From an uncultured Clostridia bacterium (GTDB lineage: Bacteria; Bacillota; Clostridia; TANB77; CAG-508), in NCBI GenBank assembly GCA_934122235.1, contig CAKOWE010000004.1, positions 28,429 through 92,428 on the forward strand: 64,000 bases of DNA, read 5' to 3'. The translations under genes and the position numbers were made by a program. Below, piece after piece: positions 27,561 to 38,644 of this stretch. Within the stretch, counting starts at the first letter, position 1; each line of letters opens with the position of its first letter. The notes under the pieces are model-generated. The model was given only the letters and a program-made list of their open reading frames with translations, ran no database searches and was not told the DNA's origin.

Positions 27561-28295
27561 CTATTTTGACGCTATATAATATCCTACCCCTCTTTTTGTT
27601 ATTAGCAACTTTGGAGCTGATGTATCTTTTTCTATTTTTTCTCTTATTCTTCTAACTGTTACATCTACTGTTCTTATATCTCCATAATATTCATATCCCC
27701 AAACTTTTTCTAATAAAGTTTCTCTTGTCACTACTTGTCCTGGTTGACCAGCAAGAAATTTTAACACTTCAAATTCTCTTAATGTTAAGTCAATAACTTC
27801 ATCTCCAACTTTAGCTTCAAACTTGTCTAAATCTAATGTTAGGTTTCCAACTTTTATTTTATTTGTATTTGATTCTTGTACTGCAACATTTTGCATTTCG
27901 GAATTTCCTGACGCATCTGCTTTTCTTAAATTCGCTTTTATTCTTGCCATTAATTCTCTTACACTAAAAGGTTTTGTTATATAGTCATCTGCGCCTAATT
28001 CTAATCCTAATATTTTATCTATTTCTTCATCTTTGGCTGTTAACATTAATATCGGAACATTTAATGTATGTCTAATTTTTTTACATACTGTTAATCCATC
28101 CATTTTTGGTAACATTATATCTAATAATATTAAATCAGGTTTTTCGCTTAGTGCAATATCAACTGCCGTAATACCATCATTAGCTTCTAACGTATTATAT
28201 CCTTCTTTTTGTAAATTATAAACTAATATATCTACTATGGGTTTTTCGTCATCTACTATTAATATTGTTTTTTTATCTCCTTTATTTAATTCCAC
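27561..28295 (-). CDS. walR: OmpR-family response regulator (WalR-like)
   Basis: 244 residues. The receiver domain has VDDEKPIVD, the phospho-acceptor LLDIMLPKMDG, TAKDEE, and GADDYITKPFSVREL. The winged-helix DNA-binding domain ends RTVDVTVRRIREKIE...ITKRGVGYYI. It pairs with the kinase 98 bases downstream. WalRK controls cell-wall turnover in Firmicutes, and PhoP cannot be excluded. Confidence 0.88.
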   Translation of the reverse strand: MELNKGDKKTILIVDDEKPIVDILVYNLQKEGYNTLEANDGITAVDIALSEKPDLILLDIMLPKMDGLTVCKKIRHTLNVPILMLTAKDEEIDKILGLELGADDYITKPFSVRELMARIKANLRKADASGNSEMQNVAVQESNTNKIKVGNLTLDLDKFEAKVGDEVIDLTLREFEVLKFLAGQPGQVVTRETLLEKVWGYEYYGDIRTVDVTVRRIREKIEKDTSAPKLLITKRGVGYYIASK

Positions 28296-28448
28296 AAAAA
28301 ATCCCGCCTTTCAATACCAAGACTTATTATTTTACATATTTTATATCATATTAATGATTTTTACACAAGTTTTTTTGCAAATTTTTATTAAATTTATGCT
28401 TTTTCATTTAGGGATAGTTTTATTGTACTAATTTTAGTATAACTATTA

Positions 28449-31400
28449 TTACATTATTATTTCAATATTATTTATGCTTCCATCATCTAACAATTTTACT
28501 TTTTTCTCTTCCACTTCATTTCCATTTAATATAAATTTATTTATTCCTGTTTGTTTTGAATTTATATTTTTTACTTTTATATTATATATACTTGATTTAT
28601 ATCTATATTTTATGCTGTACTCTTTCCAATCTTGAGGTATACAAGGTTCTACTCTTAAATATCCTCTATCTATTTTTAATCCCAAAATATATTCTATACC
28701 TGCTTTATAAAACCAGCTACTTGAACCTGTATACCAAGTCCATCCACCTCTACCCGCTAAATTTTCTGCTCCATAAACATCTCCTGCTATAACATATGGT
28801 TCTACTTTATATTTTCTAGCTTCTTCCTTTGTCCTTGAATGTTCTATCGGATTTATCATTCTAAAATATTCTGTTGCCTTATCTCCAAATCCCAAATCTA
28901 CCAAAGCAATTATTGCCCATATAGCAGCATGAGTGTATTGTCCTCCATTTTCTCTTACTCCCGGCAAATATGCTTTTATATATCCTGGTTTAAGTTTTCC
29001 ATTGTTAAATGGTGGATCTAACAATTTTATTATTCCATTTTCCCTATCAACCAAGTGTTTTTCTAAACTATCCATTGATATATATTTTTTATCATTATCT
29101 GCTGCATTGGATATTACAGACCAGCTTTGAGAAATGCTATCAATTTTACATTCATCATTTTCTATAGTTCCTAAAACATTCCCTTCGTCAGTAAAAGCTC
29201 GTTTAAACCATCTTCCATCCCACGCATTTTTGTTTATTGAATTTTTTAATTCATCTTTAATTTTTTCATATTTTTCAGCTCTTTCCACATCTTTTTCAAA
29301 TTTACATATTGGTATAAACTTACTTAAAATATTATAAAGGAAGAATGCTAACCATACGCTTTCACCAATCCCTTTATTTCCAACTGTATTAAATCCATCA
29401 TTCCAATCCCCTGAACCTATTTTAGGCAAACCATTAGTTCCAAAGTTAAGTGATTTTTCTATTGATTTTATACAATGTTCATATATAGTTCCTCTTTGTT
29501 TACTTTCAATATGCACATCATATTGTTCGTCAATTCCCTCTTCAAGTGATGCCCCATCTATATATGGTACAATTTCTTTTAATATTGAATAATCATTTAC
29601 TGTATTTATATATTCTGCTGTAACATAACATAACCATAGCAAATCATCTGAAAATCTAGTTCTAATGCCTTTTTTAGTTTCTTTGTGCCACCAATGCTCC
29701 ACATCTCCTTCAGTAAATTGGTGTGATGCATGTAATAATATTTGTTTTCTCATTAACTCAGGATCTATATATTTTAATCCTAAGGTATCTTGCAGTTGAT
29801 CTCTAAATCCAACTGCACCACCAGATTGATAAAATCCTGTTTTTCCCCATAATCTCGCACTTATAGTTTGATATACAGTCCATCCATTTAACATTATATT
29901 CATAGACTCTAAAGGTGTTTTTATTTGAACTCTATTTAAAATTTCATACCAATAATTTTTTACAATTCCATATTCTTCCTTACAATTTGAAATACTCGAA
30001 TATTTATATGATATATTTTTTGCATCTATCAAATTATCTTCTTGCCCCAAACATAAAACTAAAGTTTTGTTTCCATAGCTTTCAATTTCTATATTAATTT
30101 CAATTGCAATACATTCATTAATTCCTATACTACTTTGATTATCCATCGAAGTTTTATACATTGCTTCAGGTGTTTCTATCGTTTTATTTCCAATAAAAAA
30201 TTCTTTATTTCCAGTATATGAATCTATTCTTTCACTTGTTGAAACATATAATACAGAATTCTCCTCCAATGAATTATATAAATTTCGTGCATATATTACA
30301 TTATTATTTTTCTCTATATCTATAAAACCATTTGAATTTATTTCATCTTCTGCCATGCAAGGATTAATATAATAAACTAATTTTAATTCTTTTTTTTCAT
30401 TAGTTGTGTTTTTTAATCTTAATAAATTTACCTTTACTTTATCTTCCTTAGGAATAAAAATATCTAATTCCTGTAAAATTCCATCATTTATAGTTTTCAT
30501 ATTAGTATAGCCAAATCCATATGTTAAATATATATCCTGTTTTTGCTTGTTACCTATTCTCCATACATTTCCATTTTTCTTATTGCGTATATATATACTT
30601 TCTGAAGGAACATCCATTACTGGATTATTTGAAAATACACTTAACCTATTTAATCTGCTATTTTTACACCAAGTATACCCACCTAAATTATCTGTTATTA
30701 CTGTTCCAAATTCACTGTTAGACATAACATGAGACCAAACAGTCGGAGTATTATTGTCTTTGTTTACTTTTATTTTATACTCCATTCCATCATTAGAAAA
30801 GCCACCATATTCATTATAATATTTTAATTCTTCCATATTTTCTATATTTATATTTTCTTCTTGTTGAAGTGATGGAATAATTGGAGCTTCTAACCCTATG
30901 TTAACTTCTCCTTCTACTAAGTCTTCTTCTTTTTCTTCTATTTGTCCTTTTATCTCCCCTTTTGATGCATCTATTATTAAATTAGCTTTAATTGTCAATA
31001 AATCAGTATCTTCTTTTTTTATTTCCTTTGCATTTAAAACAAAAATACCATTATTCTTTAAAAAACTTAATTGCTTATTTAGAATAGCAGATTCAATTTC
31101 TTCTTTTACATATTGTTCATATATATACTCCTCCTCATTTAATATTACTAAATCTATGTTTATATTTTTGGCTCTAAAAAACTCATATGCCCTTAAGCTT
31201 TCATTAACTATATATATATCGTTTATATCTTTTATTTTTATTAAAAGTATTGGCAAATCTCCAGATATTCCAAATTTCCACAATTCACTTTGTTTATATT
31301 GTATTTTAGGTAATTTCATCAAATCTATTTTTTTTATTGGATTTTGAAAAACTAAACTAGTTAACATTTCTTGATACGTTTCAATATCTTTACTAGTTAC

Positions 31401-34400
31401 ATCTAAATATATACTTTCTGCTTCTGTTCTGGCAAAAGATAAATCAAATGTTTCTGATATTTTTTGAGTGTTCTTATATTTTAATAAAATATTTATCAAT
31501 TCTTCTTTGCTTTCAGATATTCCTATAATTAAATCTATTGTAACTTTTTTACCTGGCATAATTTTAATATTTCTTTTTAATGCCACACATGAATCTGTAA
31601 CAAGTCCTAACGTTTTACTTAATGGTTTAGACTCTTTTACCATTATTGGCAATCCTATATTATTTCTTCCTACAAACTTTTCTTTATCTATTTCATATTC
31701 TAATTCGCCTATAGTTTCATTTTCGGTATACATGCTAGTTCCTACATATATATCATTTTTTTCTATATCCCTTTGTTTCCTTCTTACTAAAATATTGTCA
31801 TCTATTTTCTCATAAGTTAAAAACAAATTATTAAACGCTGGATGTGCATAATCTTGCTCTTTAGTCGATATCATAGGTTCTAAAAAGCATGTAATTTCTA
31901 ATGTTTCTTCATTATTACCATTATTTTTCAACTCTAATCTTCTTATTTCAACATTATCGTTCGATGCAACTGTTATTTTGGTTGTAGTCTCTATTGCTCC
32001 ATCCTGTCTAACTATCTTGTTATGATCTGGTGCAAATTGTACACTATATTTATCTGGTTTTCCTAGATAATTTGCATACGTATTCGTCCATATTCTTTTA
32101 GAATTGATATTTTTTATATAAAAATATATACCTTGCTGATAATCAAATGTTTCTTTATACTTATTAATTATTATATTATTGCATTTACTAAATCCATCTC
32201 CCTTATCGTTCATACATACTGTATAAGTTCCATTTGATATTACATTTGCTTTATGCAGATTTCCATTTATTCTGTTATATACTCTTACAGCATAATTATC
32301 ATGTTTTTTTAATTTTATTTTTTCTACCTTTTCTTTCTTCTCTTTTGTTATTATTGCTTTTTCTGGCATTCTTTCTTGTAACAGAATATCAACAGCTGCA
32401 ATTTCTGGGTTTTTATTAAATCTATCTTGTAATATATTGTTATTGATAAAATTATCTATAGATAATAATATAAGCCCTTGGTGATGTGCCATATACGTTT
32501 TTACAGGGCAACTCTTTTGTCCATATTTTAATCTAGAGGCTGTATAATCTATAGATTCATAAAATCCATAATCGCCATACATTCCTTCTTTCTCCATTAC
32601 TTTTAAATTGTTTACTACTTCTTGTGGTTCATCTAGTAGAGCTAATATTAATCCATATGAAGACACTACCATATCATCTGCTAACCCTCTTTTTAAACCT
32701 AACCATGGTATCCCAAATGCTTTATACTGATAATTATAGTTTAAATCTCTTAAATTGAATGCCGCTTCTGATATTCCCCAAGGTATATTAAGTTTTCTTG
32801 TGTACTCTTTTTGGCTCATTATCATAAATTTACAAGATTCATCTAGCAAACTACCAGCATGTCTTTTTATATTTATGTTTGGCATTAAATATTCAAAAGA
32901 AGTTCCTGACCATGAAATTAATCCCTTATATTTATTTAATGTCGTAAGTGTTCTACTTAAATTATTCCAATGTTTTGATGGAATATCTTTTTTTGCTATT
33001 GCTACTAAACTAGCTTGTCTAGCTTCTGACGCTAATAAATCATAATATGAATCTGTTAATTTATTTTCTTCTACATTAAATCCTATTGAAAATAGCCTTT
33101 TTTTATAATCATACAACACTGAAAAGTCTGTATTTTCTATCAACTTATCTACTATTTCTATCATGCTGTCTAAATTGTCATAATCTATATTATTTTTAGT
33201 ATCAAGTAAAAATTGCTTTAAAACATACATATATCCTATAAAATTTCCACTATCTACTGAAGAAATATATCTTGGCAAAAGTGGTTGTAAAGTTCTTGTA
33301 TCATACCAATTATACAAATGTCCATTCCATTTACTAAGCGAATTTACTGTACTTAACATTTTGTCCAATAATTCTAAACATTTTTCAATACTTATATAAT
33401 TTAAATCATACGCAGCAACTACTGATAATACTCCTAACCCAATATTAGTAGATGAAGTTCTATATGCAATTTTTTCTATTCTGTCTTCTTGATAATTATC
33501 TGGAGGTAAAAAATTATTTTCTTCATTTATATAACTTTCAAAAAAGTTCCAAGTTTTTTTACCTATATTTAATAAATATTCCACGTCTTCTTTATTTAAC
33601 TTATCTATATTCTTCAAGCTTTCTTTACTTATATAACACATAATTGATGGTGCAATTATCCATAGTGCTCCCAATATAAGTAAAAAAACATTTTGAATTT
33701 CAAAAAAAGTAAATATAAACAAGATTCCAAAAATTAAATTAATAATCATATTTTTATAATATGATAATATATCTGTTTTTGCTTGTTTTTCTGCTTCTTC
33801 TGCAGTAGTCCACTCTAATAAATTTTGTTTTGATATTTTCATTCTATATAATGTTTTTAATATGGCATTACTATTCATATATGCCTTATGTGGCAAAAGC
33901 ATTATTTCTAAAATGCCTCTATATATGCTAGCTCTTAGCATACTCATTTTGCTTGAAAAACTTTTATATGCATTTATAAATCCGCTTCCTACATCTTTTT
34001 TAAATATTATATAATTTAGCACATCTATAATTGTAGGCATTATTATGGTTATTATTCCTAACCAAAATACAGGATATAATAAAACATTTTTGAATAGTTT
34101 TAAAATCGCACTAACCAATATTAATATAAATGCAAATATCGGAATCAAACTTCTTCTCAGGTTATCTAATATTTTAAATTTTGATAACCCATTTAATGGA
34201 TTAGATTTTTTTTCGTTATTTTTGTTTATAATTTTTTTACCTATCCATCTTATTATTTGCCAATCTCCTCTTATCCATCTATGATTTCTTCCCATTGCCG
34301 CATTATATTTAGAAGGATATCCGTCTAGTAATACAATATCATTTACTAAAGCACATCTCAAGTAGCTTCCCTCTAATAAATCATGGCTTAAAACTGTGTT

Positions 34401-36648
34401 TTCTGGTATTTCATCATTTAATACATCATAAAAAATTTGTAAATCATATATACCTTTCCCTGTAAATATTCCTTCATCAAAATTATCTTGATATATATCC
34501 GAAATTGCATTACTGTAAGAATCTACTCCGCCCAAACCAGCATAAATCTTAGTAAACGCACTTTTACTTGATGCTTCTAAATCTATTCCTACTCTTGGTT
34601 GCATAAGTGCATGTCCCTCTATAACTAAATCTCTATTTTTATTTAACACAGGTTTATTTAAAATATGTGCCATTGCACCAATCAATTCTGAAGCTGATTC
34701 CAAAACCAAATTTGTATCTGAATCTAATGTAATTATATATTTTATTTGAGGAACATTTTCTTCATTGGCTATTGTATTAGTTCTAAAACCTTTTTGAGAA
34801 TCAATACGTTCATTAAATCCTAACAATTTATTAACTAGAAAATTATTAAATTGACTTAATAATCCTCTTTTTCTTTCCCATCCTAAATAGCACTTTTCTG
34901 AAGAATTCCAAAGTCTATTTCTATATAAAAAATGAAATATTGGAAAACTGTCTGTTTTGTATTTTTCATTTAATCTTTTCACTGCTTCTAGTCCAGCATT
35001 TATTACTTCTTCGTCATAAAATTCTTTTTCATTCTTGCTTGCTTTTGTATCTCCTAAAAGTGCAAAAAATATATTCTTGCTTTTATTTGCAATATAATAT
35101 ATTTCTAATTTTTCCATCAATTCATTTACTTTTTTTGCACTATCTACTATGGTTGGAATTACAACAAATGTTGCGTATTCTTCAGGAATACCATTTAAAA
35201 AGTCAAGCTTTGGTACCATTTTTGTTTTTGTAGTTTTAGATAATATATAATTAGCTATTTGAATATAAATTTCTGTAAATGGAATATACGATAATATACA
35301 ACACAATACAGCTATTCCTATACTCATAAATGTTTTTAAATATATTCCTAATAATATAACTAATATTAAAGGTATAAGAAATGTCAATAACATGTATTTG
35401 ATAGCATTATTCTTAATGTTTTTATTTTTAATTTGTAAATCATCATTTAATTGATTTCTTCCGTTTTGAAATTAAATAATAACCAACATGTTTTTCTTTT
35501 CCTGTTTTATTTGCCATACTTGCTAATTCTAAAATCTTATTTGCTATATATATTTCTGAAATCTTAGTTTTTTTAGAAATTTCCTCTATTTTTCTCCTAT
35601 AATATTCTTTTGTTTTATAATCCATTTGGCTATAAACATTGGCAGGATCTTTATTTAATATTTCTTCAACTCCATTTATATTTTCGAATATATCTAATAT
35701 ATTTAATCTTCCTATTTCCCTCAAACTAGTTATGCTGTTTCCTATTGAAACTTTAGAAGTAGCAATAAGAAAATGCTCTTTTTTTACAACATCTCCTATA
35801 CTAGTTCCCATTTTACTTACTTGTTCTTCTAATACATTAAAATATGCAATTCCATTTTTTCCATATTTTTTTAATTTATATGCCATATATTCTATAAACG
35901 GATATTTCATTTCTTTATACGAAATACTTTTATATGATTCTTTGAAATTCAATTTATATTTTTGATTTTTATAATCTTTTCTTTCTACTAATCTTTCTAC
36001 TATATTTTCTACTTTATATTTTTGAATTTGTGATGAATATATTTTCTCGCATATATTTCGTATGTTTTCTATTATTACAATTTGTAAAAACAATTGTAAA
36101 CTCCAAATTTCTTCCATTCCTAAAGTTTTCTTTTGTTGATATGCTTCTAAACAATATTTTAAATTATCATATTCTATTTTACTATCTGTATATGCTACAA
36201 TTTCAGAAGCAAGCACATATATTCTTGCAAATCCAGCGTATGGTCCATCTGCAATTCCTATAAAACTTCTATATTTTTTTAATGAAATCTCTTTTACTAT
36301 TGATTGAACTGTTTCTTCTATCACATAATAATTATCTAATAACCATTCACCTGCTGGATAAATATCTATTCCCATTTTTATGTGCTCATTTAAAATATTA
36401 TATGTTTTTGTTATGAATTTAAAATTTTCTTTTAACCTTGGAATTGGATATGTTTTACTATTAGAAAAATGCTGCAAATTATGATCTGCAGCTATTTTTT
36501 CTATATATTTTTCTAATTGAACTTTGTCTAACACTGCGCCTTTTATATTTAATATCTTATATTCATTTGAATTCATCCTACGCAAAAACCTCCACATAAA
36601 ATATGTATTTTCTAACATATTTTGTGTAATTATGAATTTTTTATTCAA
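28449..36648 (-). CDS. Cyclic beta-1,2-glucan synthase-like giant protein, read through a +1 frameshift at CGG
   Basis: Two adjacent frames, 36648-35443 (401 codons) and 35393-28449, join into one 2732-aa product when the ribosome skips C at codon 396 (AAA CGG AAG). The zero frame stops at TGA five codons later. No RBS or terminator separates them. The first part matches the N-terminal domain of Cgs/NdvB-type proteins. Next come the GT84 synthase (IITLDSDTN, VLSHDLLEGSYLRCALV, NHRWIRGDWQ) with membrane helices, then a PF10091-like region (GISEAAFNLRD, MAHHQGLILLSID) and the GH94-type C-terminal phosphorylase-like domain (GGAVGFRDQLQDTLGL, GDWNDGFN). The usual family length is about 2800 aa. 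It would make cyclic glucan; function in this organism is inferred. Confidence 0.85.
35461..35463 (-). other. +1 frameshift site, CGG in the glucan synthase
   Basis: Context TCA AAA CGG AAG AAA. Reading AAA (C) GGA AGA AAT CAA opens a frame that runs without a stop through the ATG at 35393 and the next 2314 codons. It links the two family halves. Confidence 0.75.
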
Positions 36649-36742
36649 CAGTATTCAATTAATATTTAGTATTTTACATTATTTTAGATAACAACTATAT
36701 TTTATATACACAATTAATGCGAACAATTTTTCCAAAAATATA

Positions 36743-36771
36743 TTGACATACTATTCTTTTAGTTATAAAAT
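36743..36771 (+). promoter_or_regulatory. Possible promoter of the 36838 gene
   Basis: ttgaca at 36743-36748 and taaaat at 36766-36771, 17 bases apart, lie about 65 bases before the start codon. This is a good sigma-A-type match in an AT-rich region. Confidence 0.45.
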
Positions 36772-36837
36772 TATATCCAAGTTAGCAAACAAAGTTTTTG
36801 CAAACATTTAATCTGGTTACTTTTAGGAGGGATTTTT

Positions 36838-37374
36838 ATGAACATTATAAACTTCGAAAAAAAATTCATTTGTAAATCTTATTTAACTATTGGTATTCTA
36901 GGAAATAGCTACAAATTGAATATAAAATATTCTTCCAATGATTTAATAGAATTAATAAAAAAAGACTTAGAATTTGAATTAATTTTACCTAAAAAATATA
37001 AAAATTCTGAAAATATAAATATTATTAACCATGCAATACAAAAATTATATTCTGCACTTGCTCCTAAAGAATTAGAAGAATCATTAGAACTTGCTAGATA
37101 TATCCTAAAATTTGCACCAGAAGATTATAAAATAGAAAGATTAAAAAATGAGTATTGCAAAGCGACAAAAAATAATATTTTAGTCATAAATCCAGATATT
37201 ATTCAATACAATAGAGAAATTATAAATACAACTTTAATTCAAGCTTTCTGTAAAATGAAATTTAAAACCAACTCTAAATTATATAAAGAAACTTTAAAAA
37301 AAGCTATGATTAATTACGAAAACTATAAGCTAGATAAACAAAGTTTAATGAACTTAAAAATAAACATAGCATAA
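36838..37374 (+). CDS. 178-aa protein, possibly a degenerate YgjP-like (M48-type) relative
   Basis: The start is ATG after aggaggga. The sequence is Lys/Asn/Ile-rich and has no membrane segment. The C-terminal half (YKIERLKNEYCKATKNNI, ILVINPDIIQYNREIINTT) resembles the YgjP/WLM metalloprotease block (WGSC... LNWRLI... VVHELCH). The position of the HELxH zinc site reads LIQAFCKM, so the metal ligands are missing. It could be an inactive descendant. The function is not recognised. Confidence 0.5.
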   Translation: MNIINFEKKFICKSYLTIGILGNSYKLNIKYSSNDLIELIKKDLEFELILPKKYKNSENINIINHAIQKLYSALAPKELEESLELARYILKFAPEDYKIERLKNEYCKATKNNILVINPDIIQYNREIINTTLIQAFCKMKFKTNSKLYKETLKKAMINYENYKLDKQSLMNLKINIA

Positions 37375-37384
37375 CTAAAACAAA

Positions 37385-37421
37385 TAGAGCACCATAAATT
37401 AAATTTATCTATGGTGCTCTA
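37385..37421. terminator. Bidirectional terminator between 36838 and 37433 genes
   Basis: A perfect 12-bp stem tagagcaccata/tatggtgctcta with a 13-base loop, between convergent genes. Confidence 0.85.
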
Positions 37422-37432
37422 TTAAATTTATA

Positions 37433-38488
37433 TTAAGAAATATATTTTTCTTGTATTGCTTGTATTTTATCATAATCTGTTTCTAATATTTCTAGAAACG
37501 CCTTTGCAACATCCGGATCAAATTGTGTTCCTGCACATTTTTTAAACTCTTCTTTTACCACATCTATTGGTAATGCTTTTCTATATGGTCTTACTGATGT
37601 CATTGCATCAAATGTATCTGCAACTGCCGTAATTCTAGCCAAATACGGAATTTCCTCACCTTTTAATTTTCCTGGGTATCCTGTTCCATCAAATTTTTCA
37701 TGGTGATGTTTAACAATAGGTATTATATCCGCAAAAATTGTTGCATTTGAAAGTATATGTGCCCCTATTGACGGATGATTTTTTATTTGTGAGTATTCGT
37801 CATCTGTCAATTTTTCCTCTTTCAACAAAATGCTGTCTGGTACACCGATTTTTCCAATATCATGAAACAACCCACCAATTTTTAAAAGCTTAATATCCGC
37901 ATCAGATAAACCTAATTTTTCGCCTAATAAGACTGAATATTCTGATACTCTATCAGAATGTCCTCTTGTATAATAATCTTTTGCCTCTACCGTATATCTT
38001 AATGTTTGTATGCTTTCCATATATGCTTTTTCTAACTGATCATACGTATCTTTTAATTCATTATTAATATTTTTTATCATATTCATTTGGGAAATAGATT
38101 TTATTCCTGATTCAATTAATAGCAATAATTGATCTTGCTTATCACTTTTTTCACAATATCCTTGTATATCTAATCTCCTAATTGTTTCTAATGGTGGTGC
38201 TAAATCCTTGTGTCCTGTAAGTAACAATATATATATATCTTTATTAAATTTTCTTATTTCTTCCACCACAGTATCTCCATGAATAGGTGTCATAATAAAA
38301 TCTAAAATTAAAAGGTCAAAATGTTCATTTTTTACACGTTCTATTGCTTCTAATGGATTTACTAATCCTGTTAAATTATAACCAGATCGCTTTAAAAACA
38401 CAGATAAAGTATCTATAACTCCTGGATCATCATCCACAGCAATTATTTTGTATTGCGAATTTTCATTTTCTACTAGCCCTTTTCTCAT
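37433..38488 (-). CDS. Response regulator with HD-GYP output
   Basis: 351 residues. The receiver domain has AVDDDPGVIDTLS, the phospho-acceptor LLILDFIMTPIHG, and LLTGHKD. A coiled linker leads into HD-GYP with HDIGKIGVPD, HPSIGAHIL, HHHEKFDGTGYPGKL and VADTFDAMTSVRPYR. This is a c-di-GMP phosphodiesterase controlled by phosphorylation. The kinase at 38645 lies just upstream and is the likely partner. Confidence 0.9.
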   Translation of the reverse strand: MRKGLVENENSQYKIIAVDDDPGVIDTLSVFLKRSGYNLTGLVNPLEAIERVKNEHFDLLILDFIMTPIHGDTVVEEIRKFNKDIYILLLTGHKDLAPPLETIRRLDIQGYCEKSDKQDQLLLLIESGIKSISQMNMIKNINNELKDTYDQLEKAYMESIQTLRYTVEAKDYYTRGHSDRVSEYSVLLGEKLGLSDADIKLLKIGGLFHDIGKIGVPDSILLKEEKLTDDEYSQIKNHPSIGAHILSNATIFADIIPIVKHHHEKFDGTGYPGKLKGEEIPYLARITAVADTFDAMTSVRPYRKALPIDVVKEEFKKCAGTQFDPDVAKAFLEILETDYDKIQAIQEKYIS

Positions 38489-38604
38489 ACTTTCATCCTC
38501 ACTTTCGGATTATATATATCACATAATGTTGCAATTTGATTATATGTGTAATATTTTGAAAAAGCAATACTTTTCCTGAAAATTCTACTTTTTACTTTAT
38601 ATAG

Positions 38605-38631
38605 CAAAAAGAGCATTTTCATGCCCTTTTG
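38605..38631 (-). terminator. Terminator after the sensor kinase
   Basis: An imperfect stem aaaagagcat/atgccctttt with a four-base loop, followed by T-rich sequence on the minus strand, 14 bases after the stop codon. Confidence 0.6.
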
Positions 38632-38644
38632 TATTATATAAATC

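Noticed and set aside
35393..35393. ATG at 35393 as an independent start of the glucan synthase
   Set aside because: No ribosome binding site is visible before it, and the upstream +1 frame is open and homologous in domain order.
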